Positions 48,728 to 60,500 are shown, counted from the first letter of the stretch. The stretch is 64,000 nucleotides of DNA from Nymphaea colorata (GCF_008831285.2 NC_045146.1:14523289-14587288), one strand, 5' to 3'. Numbers and translations: made by a program. Notes: generated from the sequence alone by a model not told the origin.

Positions 48728-51282
48728 AATGGCGTAGATGAATGGCTGAAAGTAAAAATGATCAACTATTTATCAATTTTTGGTTGCCCTGAAAGACAGG
48801 TTGGTCGTCATATTTGAATGGGAAAAGCCTTCTGGATCTTTTTTTGGGTGGTAGTTGGTCCATCTTGATGGCATGGGTTCTGAAGGAGCCTTCATTGTGG
48901 ATGCTGCACTGGGAAGTTCAACCAAATCTTGTAGCAGTGAAGCTACCGGGGCTTGACATTGGTGCTTCGTTTCCCGTTCTGTTATCTCCTCCTGGCCCAT
49001 ACGTCCTTGACAGTGAAGTCCTGCCGTGATATTACTAGATTCCACATACTACATGGGAAGCATTCAAAAGGAATCGGGAGACTGTACTGATGAAACCACT
49101 GGATTCCTACCATGATTTTTTTTTTTTTCACTTATTGCCAACTCCATAGGGATGCGGTTGCTTTCAAAGAACAATTTGTGCATAACGGAAAATTGTTACT
49201 CTGTATAGCATCACATTGTTTTTCTTGAACATGAATTAGAGGATGTGTCATATTCATTAACCTGTTATTTTTCGCTTTTCTTTTGGGAATTCTTCCCTCT
49301 CTGTCCCCTCAAAAGGGGAAAACCTGGTGTTAATTTGTTTGCAGATGAATCTAATATATTCTGTAATACTGACAGTTTGTGAATAATAGAACCCCTCATT
49401 AAGTTTACTGCGCAAAAGCTGTTGGAAAATTCTCAGAATGGGGACTTACCCGTTATTAAGCCCAATATCCAATGATACAGGCTACTGACAACTGTTAAAT
49501 GGAGAGTTGGTTAAAGACTGCTATCTGAAACTTGAAAATTTTGTGTTCTGTTCTTTTAAAGTTGCAAAATGCTTATTTGCTTGTAAACAAAAAGTCTTGC
49601 AGATTTCCTTAGCTTGATTAAGCTTTTAGCTTTAATTTAAGTTAATGGCAAGAATAGTGTTTCTTTAAAAGTTGTCTTCGAACGTTGTGCTATATCAAGA
49701 AATTCAGAAACGTGAATTCATCTTTGGATTATGGTGAAAGATATACGGTACTTGTAAATTCTTCACCATTTGTATTTTGCAAGAACTGCTGATAGGTAGA
49801 CGAAAGGAGACGGCTGTCAGGCAGGCAGTCACGGTTCTATTTTTATGGGTATAAACTCCTTGTGCTCGGGAACTGAGGTGTATCCCCTATGTCAGGGAAG
49901 TGCATTCTAGAGTCCTAAGACCCAGCTATTAAATGCATGCGCACCAATGCTCGTGAGAATGAAAACAATGAGGTCCGAGATGTAAGCATATGAATAACCT
50001 TTTGTACAAACTCTTCGTGCTATGTTCAATCTCCAAACTTTCAATGTGCAATATACCTTCTCCAAAAATATTCAATGACTGATGCTACATATTGTGTTCA
50101 ATTTTCTGTTACTTCTGGGAATGATTATATGCCTTTATGTGTAAAGCATAGATATCGAGGGACCATCAGCCACCGGCAGATGACCTCTAAAATGAGAAAT
50201 TCAGCAATAGAATTACTATATTTTGTTAAAGATTTACTTTCAATAATCATCAACCGGTGGTCTTTTTATTGCTTCTCTCTCTCTCTCTCTCTCTCTCGTG
50301 GAGCGGTTGGAGATTGAAAATGATCTTGCTTTTCCTTTCTGGAATCGTAGAAATATTAGCGAAAATACTTCCTTAGGTTTGAAAATGATAATCTTAGTTG
50401 TGAAAATAGCACACAGACAGGCACAACACATACATAAATTCTCCGAAAACCTGACTGACCAGGACGAGATTTAAAAGGAAAAAAAAAAGATGGACCACCA
50501 AGATTGGCTAGGTGATGAGAAGGATTCGGAGATGACATAATGAGCCAGCAACATGGAGTGTCAAGGGAAGAATCTACGAATGGAGGCGGTTCTCATTTTT
50601 TTTCTCTTATTATCAAAGTGGAAATAAGTATTTTTGGTTCTTCCTTCTTTCGAAAGCATTTAATACAGTTCAATTCAGATGGCTGGACGGTTTCTGAAAA
50701 GGGAAGAATAAAGAAACGGCTTTAGATGGGTGTTTTAGGACTTGATCAACAGTCAGCGCTAACTTTTACCTCTTCAGATGCATGGTAAGCAAGTTCCATT
50801 GTGATGGAATAATGGAAGGGATGCATATATATATATAGAATGGAGTAATGGTATAATTGATACTGGTAGAACCAGAAAGGATTCATGGTGTGGTTCAAAC
50901 TTCATCCTTTATTTCGCCATTTGAAGAGTGTAGCTGCATAAGTCCCCAGTTTCAGATACATTGTTTGTGTCTCACCTTAATCACTGGCTTCTCTCCATAT
51001 CATGGCGAACAAGTACATTTTTTACACGCCTTATCAAATACATGGACGAGGACGACAGCGACAACAACCGTTGCCGCTGCTGCTACTGTTCCCTGGAGCT
51101 ATGGCTTCTACTGCTACTACCGCTACTGCTACACGGCTACTGCATCCGCTAGGGTCGAGGGAAGAAGTGGAGAAAACATACGATTAGGACCAACATACGA
51201 CTGTTTTTGAGTTTGGTTTACTGATACAGATTACTGACGATTGCAAGGCCCGCTCTTACTACCATTACTACTGCTACTGCTG
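48728..51282. other. Intergenic region between convergent PMT28-like and subtilase genes
   Basis: The two genes converge here. The first several hundred bases (to about 49400) are probably the PMT28-like 3' UTR and flank, and those nearest 51282 the subtilase 3' UTR. Only short non-conserved open frames are seen. A (CT)n tract lies at 50274-50297 and GCT/TAC triplet-rich DNA lies at 51060-51287. Confidence 0.55.
50274..50297. repeat. (CT)n microsatellite
   Basis: About twelve CT dinucleotides in the gap between convergent genes. Confidence 0.9.
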
Positions 51283-51287
51283 CTACT
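51060..51287. repeat. Imperfect GCT/TAC trinucleotide-rich tracts
   Basis: Two tracts, about 51073-51141 and 51258-51287, are built largely from CTGCTACTACCGCTACTGC-like triplets. The second reaches into the last codons of the subtilase gene and the first lies in its likely 3' UTR. Overlapping + strand open frames here are by-products of the triplet composition. Confidence 0.6.
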
Positions 51288-53745
51288 TCCATGTCACGGC
51301 CACGGGGCTTCTTACTACGTAAGCATCCGGCGTGCCCATACTGGACCAGGTGATTGAACCAAATTCCTGGCGGCCTCTGCGTTCCCCTAGCTGGGTGGAG
51401 GCTTCAATGGTGATTCTGAAGGTGGCCTTCTCATTAACTTGGAGGAACTGCAGCTGGGTTGGACTGACCCCGATCTGTACGTGTGGCGGGCTGTTGACGG
51501 TCACAGTATAATACCATGGGCCTTTGCCTCTGCCGACGTTGGTCACTGTTCTCTGTGTCGCCATCACCATTGTTCCGTTAGCACCAGCACCACCCGTGCT
51601 GTTGTCGCCGATCACAAAAGATATGGAGGGGTAGTTCAGATCGGTTGGCGAGGAGAAGGAGCCGATGGTGGAGCATCCGCCGGTGGCGTTGGATCCGAGC
51701 AAGAGTGATATCTGCTGGTCCGTGTACTTGATGGAGCAGATGAACTTGGTGTAGTCGGATGTGTCGGCGTCGTAGACCAGCCCAGGATCAACCGCTTTGT
51801 TCGGAGAGATATGGCCTGCGCCCATGGCGAAAGGCGTGGCGACGCTCTCGTCCACCGTGTCTCTGATGGGCTCTCCCGGGTGATTGTTGTCCGCCTGGAA
51901 TGCGGTGGTCATGAGCGCCGACTTGATCGCTGATACGCTCCAGTCCGGGTGGATCGCTTTGATCAATGCTACCAAGCCGCTGACGTGAGGGCAGGACATG
52001 GAGGTGCCGGAGATGATGTTGAAGTCTCCCCGTCGAGGGTCGCCTTCGCCGGAGAAGCCGACGGCGCGGGACCAGGAGGCCAAAACATTGACCCCCGGAG
52101 CCACCACGTCGGGCTTCAGGATTTGAGGGGCCTCCGCGTTGGGTCCTCTTGAGGAGAACGCTGCGACGGAAGGAGCCTTCTCCGACCGATCTCCGATAAG
52201 GGTGGTGCCGAAGACCTGGACGTACGCGGTCGGGTTCTTGGCCGAGTTCAAGTAGGCCTTGATGGTCGCAGCCGCTTTGGCTCCCACGAGCAACGCCGGC
52301 AAGACATGAGCATCTGCGATGAGTTCTTCGCCGTTGCTGGCTTGGTTCAACAGTATCATGGCCGCCCCGCCGGCTTCTTTGACAGCCATTCCCTTTTCGA
52401 CACGCCCCGTCATTCCTCGCTCGCATACCACCACCTTCCCTTTCACCAGCTTAGGGTCGAGTTCCGCCTTGAAGCAGGACCGAGCTTCCTCGCTCCTCCC
52501 AAACACCATGGGCAGCATAGCGGCAGAACTTGCACCGGGAGGATTCTTTCTTTTTCTGCTCCTGCCCTTGTGCCCGCCTGCTTGCAGGGTCTGCTGGTAG
52601 AGGGAGGCGCCTCGAACCAGAGTTCCGTCACCTAAAACCGCCATTGCCGGGAAGTCGCGGTCAATGGTGCTGGCTCCGACGGTGGCGATCCACGGGGCTG
52701 CGTTGACAACCGTCGAGGGAGTCGGCCCACTGTTTCCCGCCGAGCACGACACGAACACACCCTTCTGCATTGCCTGGAAGGCGCCCTTAGCTATGGGGTC
52801 CATGTAAAATGGCGGAACGCCGTTGCTCCCAATGGACAGAGACAGGACGTCTACTTGGTCCTTGACGGCGGTGTCCATGGCCTTGAGGATGTCGGTGGCA
52901 TAGCAGCCGCGGGACCAGCACACCTTGTAGACGGCGACGCGAGCTCGGCTGGCCAGCCCCTGGGCGTCGCCTCTGGCGTAGCCAAGGAAGGAAGCATCGG
53001 CGACGAGCGCGCCCCCGGCAGTAGAAGCCGTGTGCGTCCCGTGCCCGGCGGTGTCTCTTGGGGAGGAGACGTCCGCAGCGCTGCCGATTCGGTTCAACGG
53101 CAGCTCGCTTCCTTCGCCGGCGGAAGCTGCGGCATCGTGCCCAGAGCCGAAAAAACTCGCACCAATCAGCTTTCTGTTGCAGTTCGACGAATTGAAGTCC
53201 GGCCCCGTCTGGCACCTCCCGCGCCATTTGGCCGGAACGGGGCCCAAGCCAACGTCGTTAAAGCTGGCGCTCTCCGGCCACACGCCGGAGTCCAGTACCC
53301 CGATGATGATCCCGTCCGCGAAGTGAGAGTCATGCCACAGGCCTTGCCAGGGATTCAAGCCCATGAACCTGGGAGTGTACGTGGTGTGGAGGTGGTACAC
53401 GGAGTCCTCGAAGGCTCCGAGGCATCCGTGAGCCGTTCGCACCTTCGCCACCTCTTCCTCGGTGAGGCGCGCGGCGAACCCTTGAGAGACATGCAAGTAA
53501 GTGTACAGCAAACGGTCGGCGTGCTCGCCGTCCGTAGCTTCTTCGAGCACCGATGAGTACCAGAGATCGTGAGCCAAGAATCGATCTGGTTTGGACGACG
53601 AATCCATGTATACTATATAAACCTTCGTGCTTAACGATTCGCATGAGGTAGTGTAGAAAGAAAGAGCAGAGAGAAGCAAAAGTAGGCACGAGGCCATGGT
53701 CTTGCTTGGAGTCGAGACCATCATTAGAAGAGAAGAAGGAGCCAT
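51283..53745 (-). CDS. Subtilisin-like serine protease, SBT1 subfamily
   Basis: One uninterrupted reading frame, ATG 53745-53743 to TAG 51285-51283, 820 residues; lack of introns is usual for SBT1 genes. The frame stays open further upstream but only through a TTG, so the first ATG is taken. A second ATG (53697) directly precedes the signal core MASCLLLLLSALSFY and gives 804 residues. Seen: signal peptide; I9 propeptide (KVYIVYMDSS … GFAARLTEEEV); S8 domain with all four catalytic residues, Asp152 (GVLDSGVWPE), His235 (GHGTHTAST), Asn338 (oxyanion, SCSAGNSGP) and Ser582 (GTSMSCPHVSG); a PA domain inserted between Asn and Ser; and a C-terminal fibronectin III-like domain ending SPVAVTWK. Family knowledge: such proteases are secreted, self-process their propeptide and act in the apoplast on cell-wall proteins or peptide precursors. 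Odd: the gene is strikingly GC-rich beside its AT-rich flanks, and residues about 388-402 form a Lys/Arg-rich insertion (GGHKGRSRKRKNPPG). Confidence 0.97.
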   Translation of the reverse strand: MAPSSLLMMVSTPSKTMASCLLLLLSALSFYTTSCESLSTKVYIVYMDSSSKPDRFLAHDLWYSSVLEEATDGEHADRLLYTYLHVSQGFAARLTEEEVAKVRTAHGCLGAFEDSVYHLHTTYTPRFMGLNPWQGLWHDSHFADGIIIGVLDSGVWPESASFNDVGLGPVPAKWRGRCQTGPDFNSSNCNRKLIGASFFGSGHDAAASAGEGSELPLNRIGSAADVSSPRDTAGHGTHTASTAGGALVADASFLGYARGDAQGLASRARVAVYKVCWSRGCYATDILKAMDTAVKDQVDVLSLSIGSNGVPPFYMDPIAKGAFQAMQKGVFVSCSAGNSGPTPSTVVNAAPWIATVGASTIDRDFPAMAVLGDGTLVRGASLYQQTLQAGGHKGRSRKRKNPPGASSAAMLPMVFGRSEEARSCFKAELDPKLVKGKVVVCERGMTGRVEKGMAVKEAGGAAMILLNQASNGEELIADAHVLPALLVGAKAAATIKAYLNSAKNPTAYVQVFGTTLIGDRSEKAPSVAAFSSRGPNAEAPQILKPDVVAPGVNVLASWSRAVGFSGEGDPRRGDFNIISGTSMSCPHVSGLVALIKAIHPDWSVSAIKSALMTTAFQADNNHPGEPIRDTVDESVATPFAMGAGHISPNKAVDPGLVYDADTSDYTKFICSIKYTDQQISLLLGSNATGGCSTIGSFSSPTDLNYPSISFVIGDNSTGGAGANGTMVMATQRTVTNVGRGKGPWYYTVTVNSPPHVQIGVSPTQLQFLQVNEKATFRITIEASTQLGERRGRQEFGSITWSSMGTPDAYVVRSPVAVTWK

Positions 53746-53844
53746 GGAAGCTAAGAAAGAAAAGGAAAGGAAATCCTTTGCACCCTTTAGGCCATGGCGC
53801 TGGCTGATGATATCTGTGACTATCAGCAGCAGAACCAACAAAGG

Positions 53845-53852
53845 ATTTTATA
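53845..53852 (-). promoter_or_regulatory. Candidate TATA box of the subtilase gene
   Basis: Read on the - strand the sequence is TATAAAAT, about 100 bp upstream of the ATG at 53745, which would put transcription start roughly 70 bp before the start codon. Position and sequence fit a plant TATA box. Confidence 0.5.
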
Positions 53853-55999
53853 GTTGAAGAAGTCGGTAAAGATGGTTCGTTTCCCTGCATTTCTCCCCGG
53901 TGACCTCGTCTAAATTTGGAAGAGAAAGAGGAAAAGGACGTAAGAAGAGCGGGAGGCTGATGCATGGGCACCTGACGATCAGATGAAGACCGAGGACGTC
54001 TAGAGACTCTTGGCAGGCGGCAAAAGTTATGTGGACGGAGAGAGGAGCTTCCGGCCAGCCACTGACATCACGCTAGAGAACATGGAGCGCCGAGATGAAT
54101 CGGTTACACTCTGGCATACTCTCGACTTCAGGAAAGAACGCCGCTCATCTGTTGTTTTCTGAAATCACCATCTTAATTGCATGGTTATCCAAGTGGAGCG
54201 GGACGTTTGACAGGTTAAGTGGATGACAAATTTGGAGGAGGAGGTTTTGGCTACTAGTTGACGTGAAGAGACGTGCTCTTATGGCGTGGAAAATGTCATC
54301 TGAGTTATGTCTGCTTGCGAGCTGCATGCCGCCATGTCCACATCCTTCTTTCTTTAGAACATTAAGAAACCACATCCAAGAGTTTAAACTCAGTCTCCCA
54401 TTCAGCAGCAGAGAGCTTCATCTATGCCTGGTAAAACCCTGCTCTTAAGATCAATCCTGATTCCTGCTTATGAATATTACGCAGAATTTCATACGAGTTG
54501 AACTCAGATTGTTTAGTTTTATTTTAACAGCTAGCCATAACTCAAGTCTGTAACAACCCCCTAAATAGCATCTCTTTCTGTCGAAGAGAGAAAATGGGTA
54601 TATAACCAGTTCAATCAAGCACTTAATTACAGTTTCCTTGTAATTTAAGTCATTCAGTAAGTGAAGACAAACATTGAAGGACGTGAAGGTCAGCCTTTGA
54701 TGCAATTGATTAAGATTTAAGAGTGGAAAACGTGAAAGAGTATCCGTTGTTTATCCATATTAATGTAAAGCGACGAAAACATTAAGTATTAAAGAGAAAC
54801 TAATGCAAACTGCAGCATCCAAAATTGGAGTTAAAAAGCTAAAGAAAAACGTTTACATCGGAGATGATAGGTGGAGTTGGAGCATTCATGCTAGCTCCTG
54901 TACTGGAAAACAATGCTCAAAAAATGGTTCCCCTTATTTTTGTTCAGAATCTAAAGAACCAACAAAAAGTTACCTGTGTTCATAGCAAGTGAAAGAAAGA
55001 TGGTTTCCTTGTTTAAGTGGCATTTAAAATGAAAGCTCGAAAAGCATGCGAAAAAGAGTAAGATTTTTACGGGAAACCGTTTTCTCTTTGACACAACGTT
55101 GTAGAAGCAGGCCATGTTTTATGTGTCTTTTACAAATTAGTTCCGGCAAGATTTTTTGTTAAAAAATGCTGAAGTATTAGCTATCGTTGACCACCACACG
55201 CATGCAAGTTCATGATATAGAGTCTGTTTGGCAAAAGAAACAATTCATAATTATTTCATGAATTTGTTCTAAAAGTACAATCATAAAATAATTTTTATGA
55301 TTCTGATATCTGTTTCATATTCACGGTAACATGCCGTAGTTAATGATCTGTTGGGGCTACAAAACTACAACAAGAGACTAATATCATTATTTTTGGAACA
55401 TCTTCCTATTCAGAACTCCCAGCTGAAACTTCGTGCTACGGAGTTGTGTTTCAGAGAATAAACTATATGCGTGCGATCGAAAGAAAGCTAGAAACCTTAA
55501 ATATCGGAAGCATAAGTCCTACACGTAAAAACAATATTGCACAAGAATTCCAAAGTAAACAACTCAACAGTTTCGTGTGCTTATAAAATCTTGATATAGA
55601 CAACGATAGAAGGTTTGTAGTTTAATTTGGATGTGACTATCATGGTGATCAGTTTTGCCAAATTAAGTGACGCTACTCCACATTTGCGGGTTTAAATTAG
55701 GCATAAAAGTTCAAGCGAAGCTATGTATATGCAAATAGTTTAAAGCATTTAGAAGATGGAATTTCTATACGGAAAACTAAACAGTGTCGCTTGATCTATT
55801 GTTAATGTAGCATGTTTATGTTAAGCCAAGGATGGCTGTTAATTTTAAGAACTGTATTCCAATGGTTGCTGAAAAGGTAAACGATTGCGATCTGCAGAAG
55901 CACGTAAGGCGGCAGAAACAGTATTATAAAATGATGATACTCCATAAGACCAAGAAAAAAAAGGAAAAAGAAAAGATTGAACCTGTCAAAGGCAATGAA

Positions 56000-56610
56000 A
56001 CCTCAGTGCGCCATTTTTGGTCTCGTACGCACCCAAATGGGTCAAACAGGGGTCGGGTGCAGTCAGCCTCATCCAGCTAAAGTCATCTTTTTCAAACTCG
56101 CACCCGACTCGCGTTTGACCCGAGTTGGGTGCGGTCAAAGGCGAGGAAGTCTAGTTTGGTCCAATTTTTAGGGTTTTTTTAAGGTTTTTAACAAATTCGA
56201 CCTTTCCCTCTTCCTCTACCTTTTTCTCTTATGCGTACCGCTAACATGAATTTTTTTGATCCTGTTATTCCTTTTGAGGTGTTTGATGATAATATCGTTG
56301 GAAACAATCAAGAAAATCAAGGTGGAAGTAAAACTCAACTCTGATTGATGATGTATGGACTATGAAGTATGACTGTATGGAGTGTTATTCTATGAACTAA
56401 AAACTAAAATATATTTCTTGTTGAGTGTTGAATTGATAATTGATAATGATATCATGATTAGCAAATTATAATTTTCATACTGTTATTTAATAATTTTATG
56501 GTTTATAGATAATTTTTTGTCATATATATTATATAATAAAATACTCTCACTGCACCACCGCACCAAAATTTTTTGAGATGTGCCGCACTGACCCCCGCAC
56601 TCAAGTGACA
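56000..56610 (+). mobile_element. Probable non-autonomous hAT-like element
   Basis: The left part carries CAGTGCGCCATTTTTGG near 56004, then repeated GGGTC/GTGCGG words (GGTCGGGTGCAGTC, GAGTTGGGTGCGGTC). The right part, near 56548-56605, carries CACTGCACCACCGCACC and GTGCCGCACTGACCCCCGC. Between them an ATG-led reading frame at 56246-56344 encodes a short tail (FFDPVIPFEVFDDNIVG…), acidic and Asn-rich like the extreme C-terminus of hAT transposases, followed by AT-rich DNA. This fits an internal-deletion derivative. The boundaries and the class are inferred. Confidence 0.35.
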
Positions 56611-57359
56611 TGATCAAAAAAGAAAATAAAGGAGACCTTGTACTAAAAAGGGAATTTCATTATACTTCTACTTGCATATATATACATATATAACATGAGA
56701 TTGTTTTCCCAATGATTGGTCGTCTACATGTTGCCTACGTCTACATGTTGCCTACGTCGAGACCGAGCTGGCCAAAATTATTTATTGTTCAACACTTTTT
56801 TTTTTTGCATAGGCAAGCGCATGATTTTCCACTTACTTTTATATGTTTAACTCCACCGTGGACCATATGGATAGTTCAAATAATTGAGTCCGACTATTTG
56901 ATTTCGGATTTTACAAATGCAAACTCCACCGCTACCGATAGTAGAAATGAAGCAAAATAATGTTTATATATCTAAGTAAATGTAAGCGAGTAAGGATTTT
57001 GTTCTTACGCAGTCTATGAGTGCTTTTAAAATGTAAAAAAAAAAAAGAAAAAAGAAAAAAAAGAAAAGTAAATAGCGAGAAATAGGTAAAGATGAAGAAA
57101 CGGATTCCTGAGTCAAGCCAAGAAACCACCGCGGCTAAATTTGGCGAGAGTGGGAAGGCATAGGCAGGTGCCGGCGGTGAGCACGCCGTAAGAATGTCGT
57201 CATCATCCATAAGTGCTGGTAGAAGAAGCAGCAGGTCGAGAAATCAGGGGGATTTGACGAGAAAATGAAGAAGGGGTGTTCCCTTCTTCCAGGTCTAAGG
57301 AAATTTGCTTCGTGCCACGTGCGCTTCGAGCACCTGGCAAGTGGCCACAGGTCCACCGT

Positions 57360-57399
57360 CGTCAATCTTTCGATAACCACCATCGTCAATCTTTCGATA
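57360..57399 (+). repeat. 16-bp direct repeat upstream of the AE7-like start
   Basis: CGTCAATCTTTCGATA occurs at 57360-57375 and again at 57384-57399, a 24-bp period, 106-145 bp before the ATG. It could be duplicated promoter or 5' UTR sequence; no known factor site is claimed. Confidence 0.6.
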
Positions 57400-57504
57400 T
57401 CCGAGTCACACTGAAACCTCTCACTCTTTCTCGCAAAACGGCCGGTTTGGGGAAAGCGGCGACTCTGGCTGCAGATATCGAGGAATACAGGACGTAGAAG
57501 AAGG

Positions 57505-60500
57505 ATGACTTTGGGCCTGATCAACGCCAACCCCGTGGTGCACGCCAAGAAGGAAAGGGTTGCTCGAGCAGAGGATGCTCACAACGATGATGATGCTGTC
57601 GATGCCCTCGATGTCTTTGATATCCTTTCTGCTTCCCCCCACTAGAGAGTTATTTTCCGATTGCTGCTGCTCTTATCATGCACCTTGATATCCCCTCAAG
57701 GGTGAAAGAGTTTGCTTCCTCATATATGTGCTTGGTGCATGGTTTTGTGAAATTTCAATGAAGGAAACGGAAGAATAACCTGTTATTCATGCTGTTTTCC
57801 ATGTTTCCGTTGTTTTATCTTTGACTTCTGATCTCAGATTTCGTCCGGGATATTAGAGATCCTGAGCATCCTTACTCCTTGGAGCAGCTCAGCGTTCTGT
57901 CAGAAGAGTCCATCACTGTCGATGAAAAGCTCGGTCGGATTCGGTGAGTATATCCCAGCTAGCTGTCCCTTTCCCCTTGCAATAAGCAGCTTAATTTAAT
58001 GGTTCCGAAGCACCACCATCGCGGATTGTACATGTAAAGCTCCAACTTCAGTATATCCTGCATGGATGAGTTTTGTGCTCCGTGTCTTGGCTCTGTTTCT
58101 GCGGGAACTAGTCGATCAAGCTGCAAGGTTTTTGAATTATCCGATCGTTCAAGTCTTGATCCAATCTGATTAGTGGCATCAATGAGTTGTTCTGCAGTGC
58201 TATCGTTCCGTCGCTGAATTAAGCGACTGACTTGTCCGGTGCTCCCACATCTCTTTTGGTTTTAGGCCGTTGATTGACACTATCGCAAATTATAAACTCA
58301 CAGAGATGATGATGCTATACAGATATTGTCACCTTTTCCTGTATTGGGTTTGAATTGGTGTTCCTGATGCTATTACGGGCGATATACATGGTACTTGGGC
58401 ACTACGTACCTTTTGTTCTTTAAGCATGCCGCGTTGACCAGAGTGTCTCCACAGACACGAGCAGCAGTTTTGTGCTTGACCTCGCCAACGCAAGTACTCG
58501 AGAGTTCTTACGTTTCTTTGCCTGAGGATATCTCACTTATCTGAAGGAATTTTGTGCTGTTGGCACTCTACCTTCCTTATCAAACTGCTTTATGTCGATA
58601 AGAAATTTTTTTACAGTTTAAGTCTTCATTGTACTGGCTGCTGCATCGCTTCAAGCCAGTCCACGCCAATCATCTTCCATTCAGTTGATTGGAAATGGCA
58701 TCTAAGTGCATGACTTTCTCTTAATTGCTCATTACTTTGACTTTTGCTTGGTGTTTTTCACTTATATTGCATCCATGCTCTTCCAATAGCGCCTTCCCAC
58801 ATCAGATAATTTCCAAGTGTCATTTCAAAGTTGAAGAAAAAAAAAAGAAACAGTGTTTTCATGCTTTAACGTAATGTCATGCTGTTTGCTTTGATGCCTA
58901 CTCAGTTGCGGATCACTATAGTGAGTTGCATCCACGCTCTTCCAGTAGTGCTAGCGCTATGGGCCTAAGAGCAATCAGCTAATTGCCTTCAGTGTCATTT
59001 CCCCAAAAGCATTTTCCATAGATATCACATTCGTTATTGTGTAAATTGAATTTGATTGTGCAATATCTTTAGATTTTTTATATTTTATTGCCTGTCTGTG
59101 CTGCTTTTTTCTTTGCATTGAATTATCTTCTTTCAGTTTTTTCTCTTCTATGGATGGAAGTGGTCTTTTGTACCTGGTAAGTTGGGCGATGAAGAACCAT
59201 GAGTCTCTGTGAGACTTAAATTGGTAAGAAATGTCAAGTCTGACATCAAATATTGTGACAGCAGTAACATGAGAATCAGTAGAGTTGGACACAACCATCT
59301 AGATGCAGCTTAAAATGATCTTTCTACTGTTGTTGGAAGAGGAGCTTGAATCAGAATACCTAATAAAGGGCATAAATTTTCTAAATGGGTTCAGTGAAAA
59401 GGTCTTTCTCTCGTCACTTACGGATATTTCCCACTGTTAACAGGAACTATGTGTTGCCATACTTTGTTTTGTTTAAAAAATTGTTTTCTTTCTCTACATT
59501 TGTTTATTTATGTATTTTCCAATGAGTATCTTTTGTGCATGTGTTTATTTTATCGAAGAATCCTTGGTTGTTGTCCTACTGTATTTGCCAATTAGATCAT
59601 GCAGTTCCTCTTCCTTACGGTTCCTTCTTAATTTCTGCTTATATAGATCCCTTTCAGATTGCCTATCCCCTCTTTCTGTGTATTTTGTGCTGACCAAAGT
59701 TACATATGTCATATAGGATTACTTTCACTCCCACCGTACAACACTGTAGCATGGCAACTGTAATTGGTTTGTGCTTACGAGTTAAGCTGATGCGCTGCTT
59801 TCCACCTCATTTTAAGGTATAATCATACAGGATGATGCTTCTGATTGCATTGATGATGTTTTTCTTGTCTGATTATGTATGTACGAATTGATGTTTGAGG
59901 TGGTATTTGTTATTTTGCTTTGGCCTCCTTTTGTTTCCTGAGTGAAGTCATTACTCCACATCTTTTTTTATGTTTCCTCCCTAGTTCTTCCTACATGTCT
60001 GTTTACTTTTCTACTACTTCATGTATCTGTCTCTCCTTCCTCTTCTCTCCAGTCCTGCATCCGTTGCAATTTTGTAATTTATATTTTCTTATTAACTCGT
60101 GGATATCCTTGTCTGTCAAAGAAATCTTTTCCCAAAACATTGTTACCTTTCTTTCGACAATTGCAAAAAATGTAGTATGTCATGGATTATGTGTCCGAGC
60201 ATAATATGGGTGTTTGATTGACATGGATCTAAGATCTAAGGTGATTATGATATTTTGGTGTCTTAGTTTGCAAGATTTTAGATCCTTGGTTTCTAACAAG
60301 GATCTCATATCCTTTGTTTGAAAATCTAAGGATTACATCATGAATTTTTGCTCCTTGCATATTAAAGCCATCTGACTTGAGACCCATGGATTTGTTGCAT
60401 AATGTGGATCTTAAATCCATGGTTCTTAAATTTGCTGTTACAGAACCATGGATTTGAGGTGCGAAGCACCTTAGATCAGACCCTTGGTTAGATCTGGGAT

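Larger units (their letters stand above)
53853..57504. other. Intergenic region between divergent subtilase and AE7-like genes
   Basis: No gene of a known family was read here. It must contain both promoters. An hAT-like remnant lies at about 56000-56610. The open frames are short; the longest (57135-57548, - strand) overlaps the AE7-like first exon antisense and is a shadow. Confidence 0.55.

Noticed and set aside
51000..51210. Three overlapping + strand frames of 61-117 residues
   Set aside because: They arise from GCT/TAC triplet-rich DNA that is open in every frame. There is no known family and they lie in the likely subtilase 3' UTR.
52855..53556. Long + strand open frame (233 residues) opposite the subtilase gene, and similar 146- and 212-residue frames on the - strand
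   Set aside because: They overlap a clear protease gene in other frames. GC-rich coding DNA lacks stop codons in most frames, and the translations look like no protein family.
53746..53841. N-terminal extension of the subtilase to the upstream TTG codon
   Set aside because: There is no ATG in the extension, and the signal peptide starts naturally from 53745 or 53697. The upstream part is probably 5' UTR, with a TATA-like box close to its far end.
57135..57548. 137-residue - strand frame across the AE7-like first exon
   Set aside because: It is antisense to a conserved exon and matches no family. It is a shadow frame.
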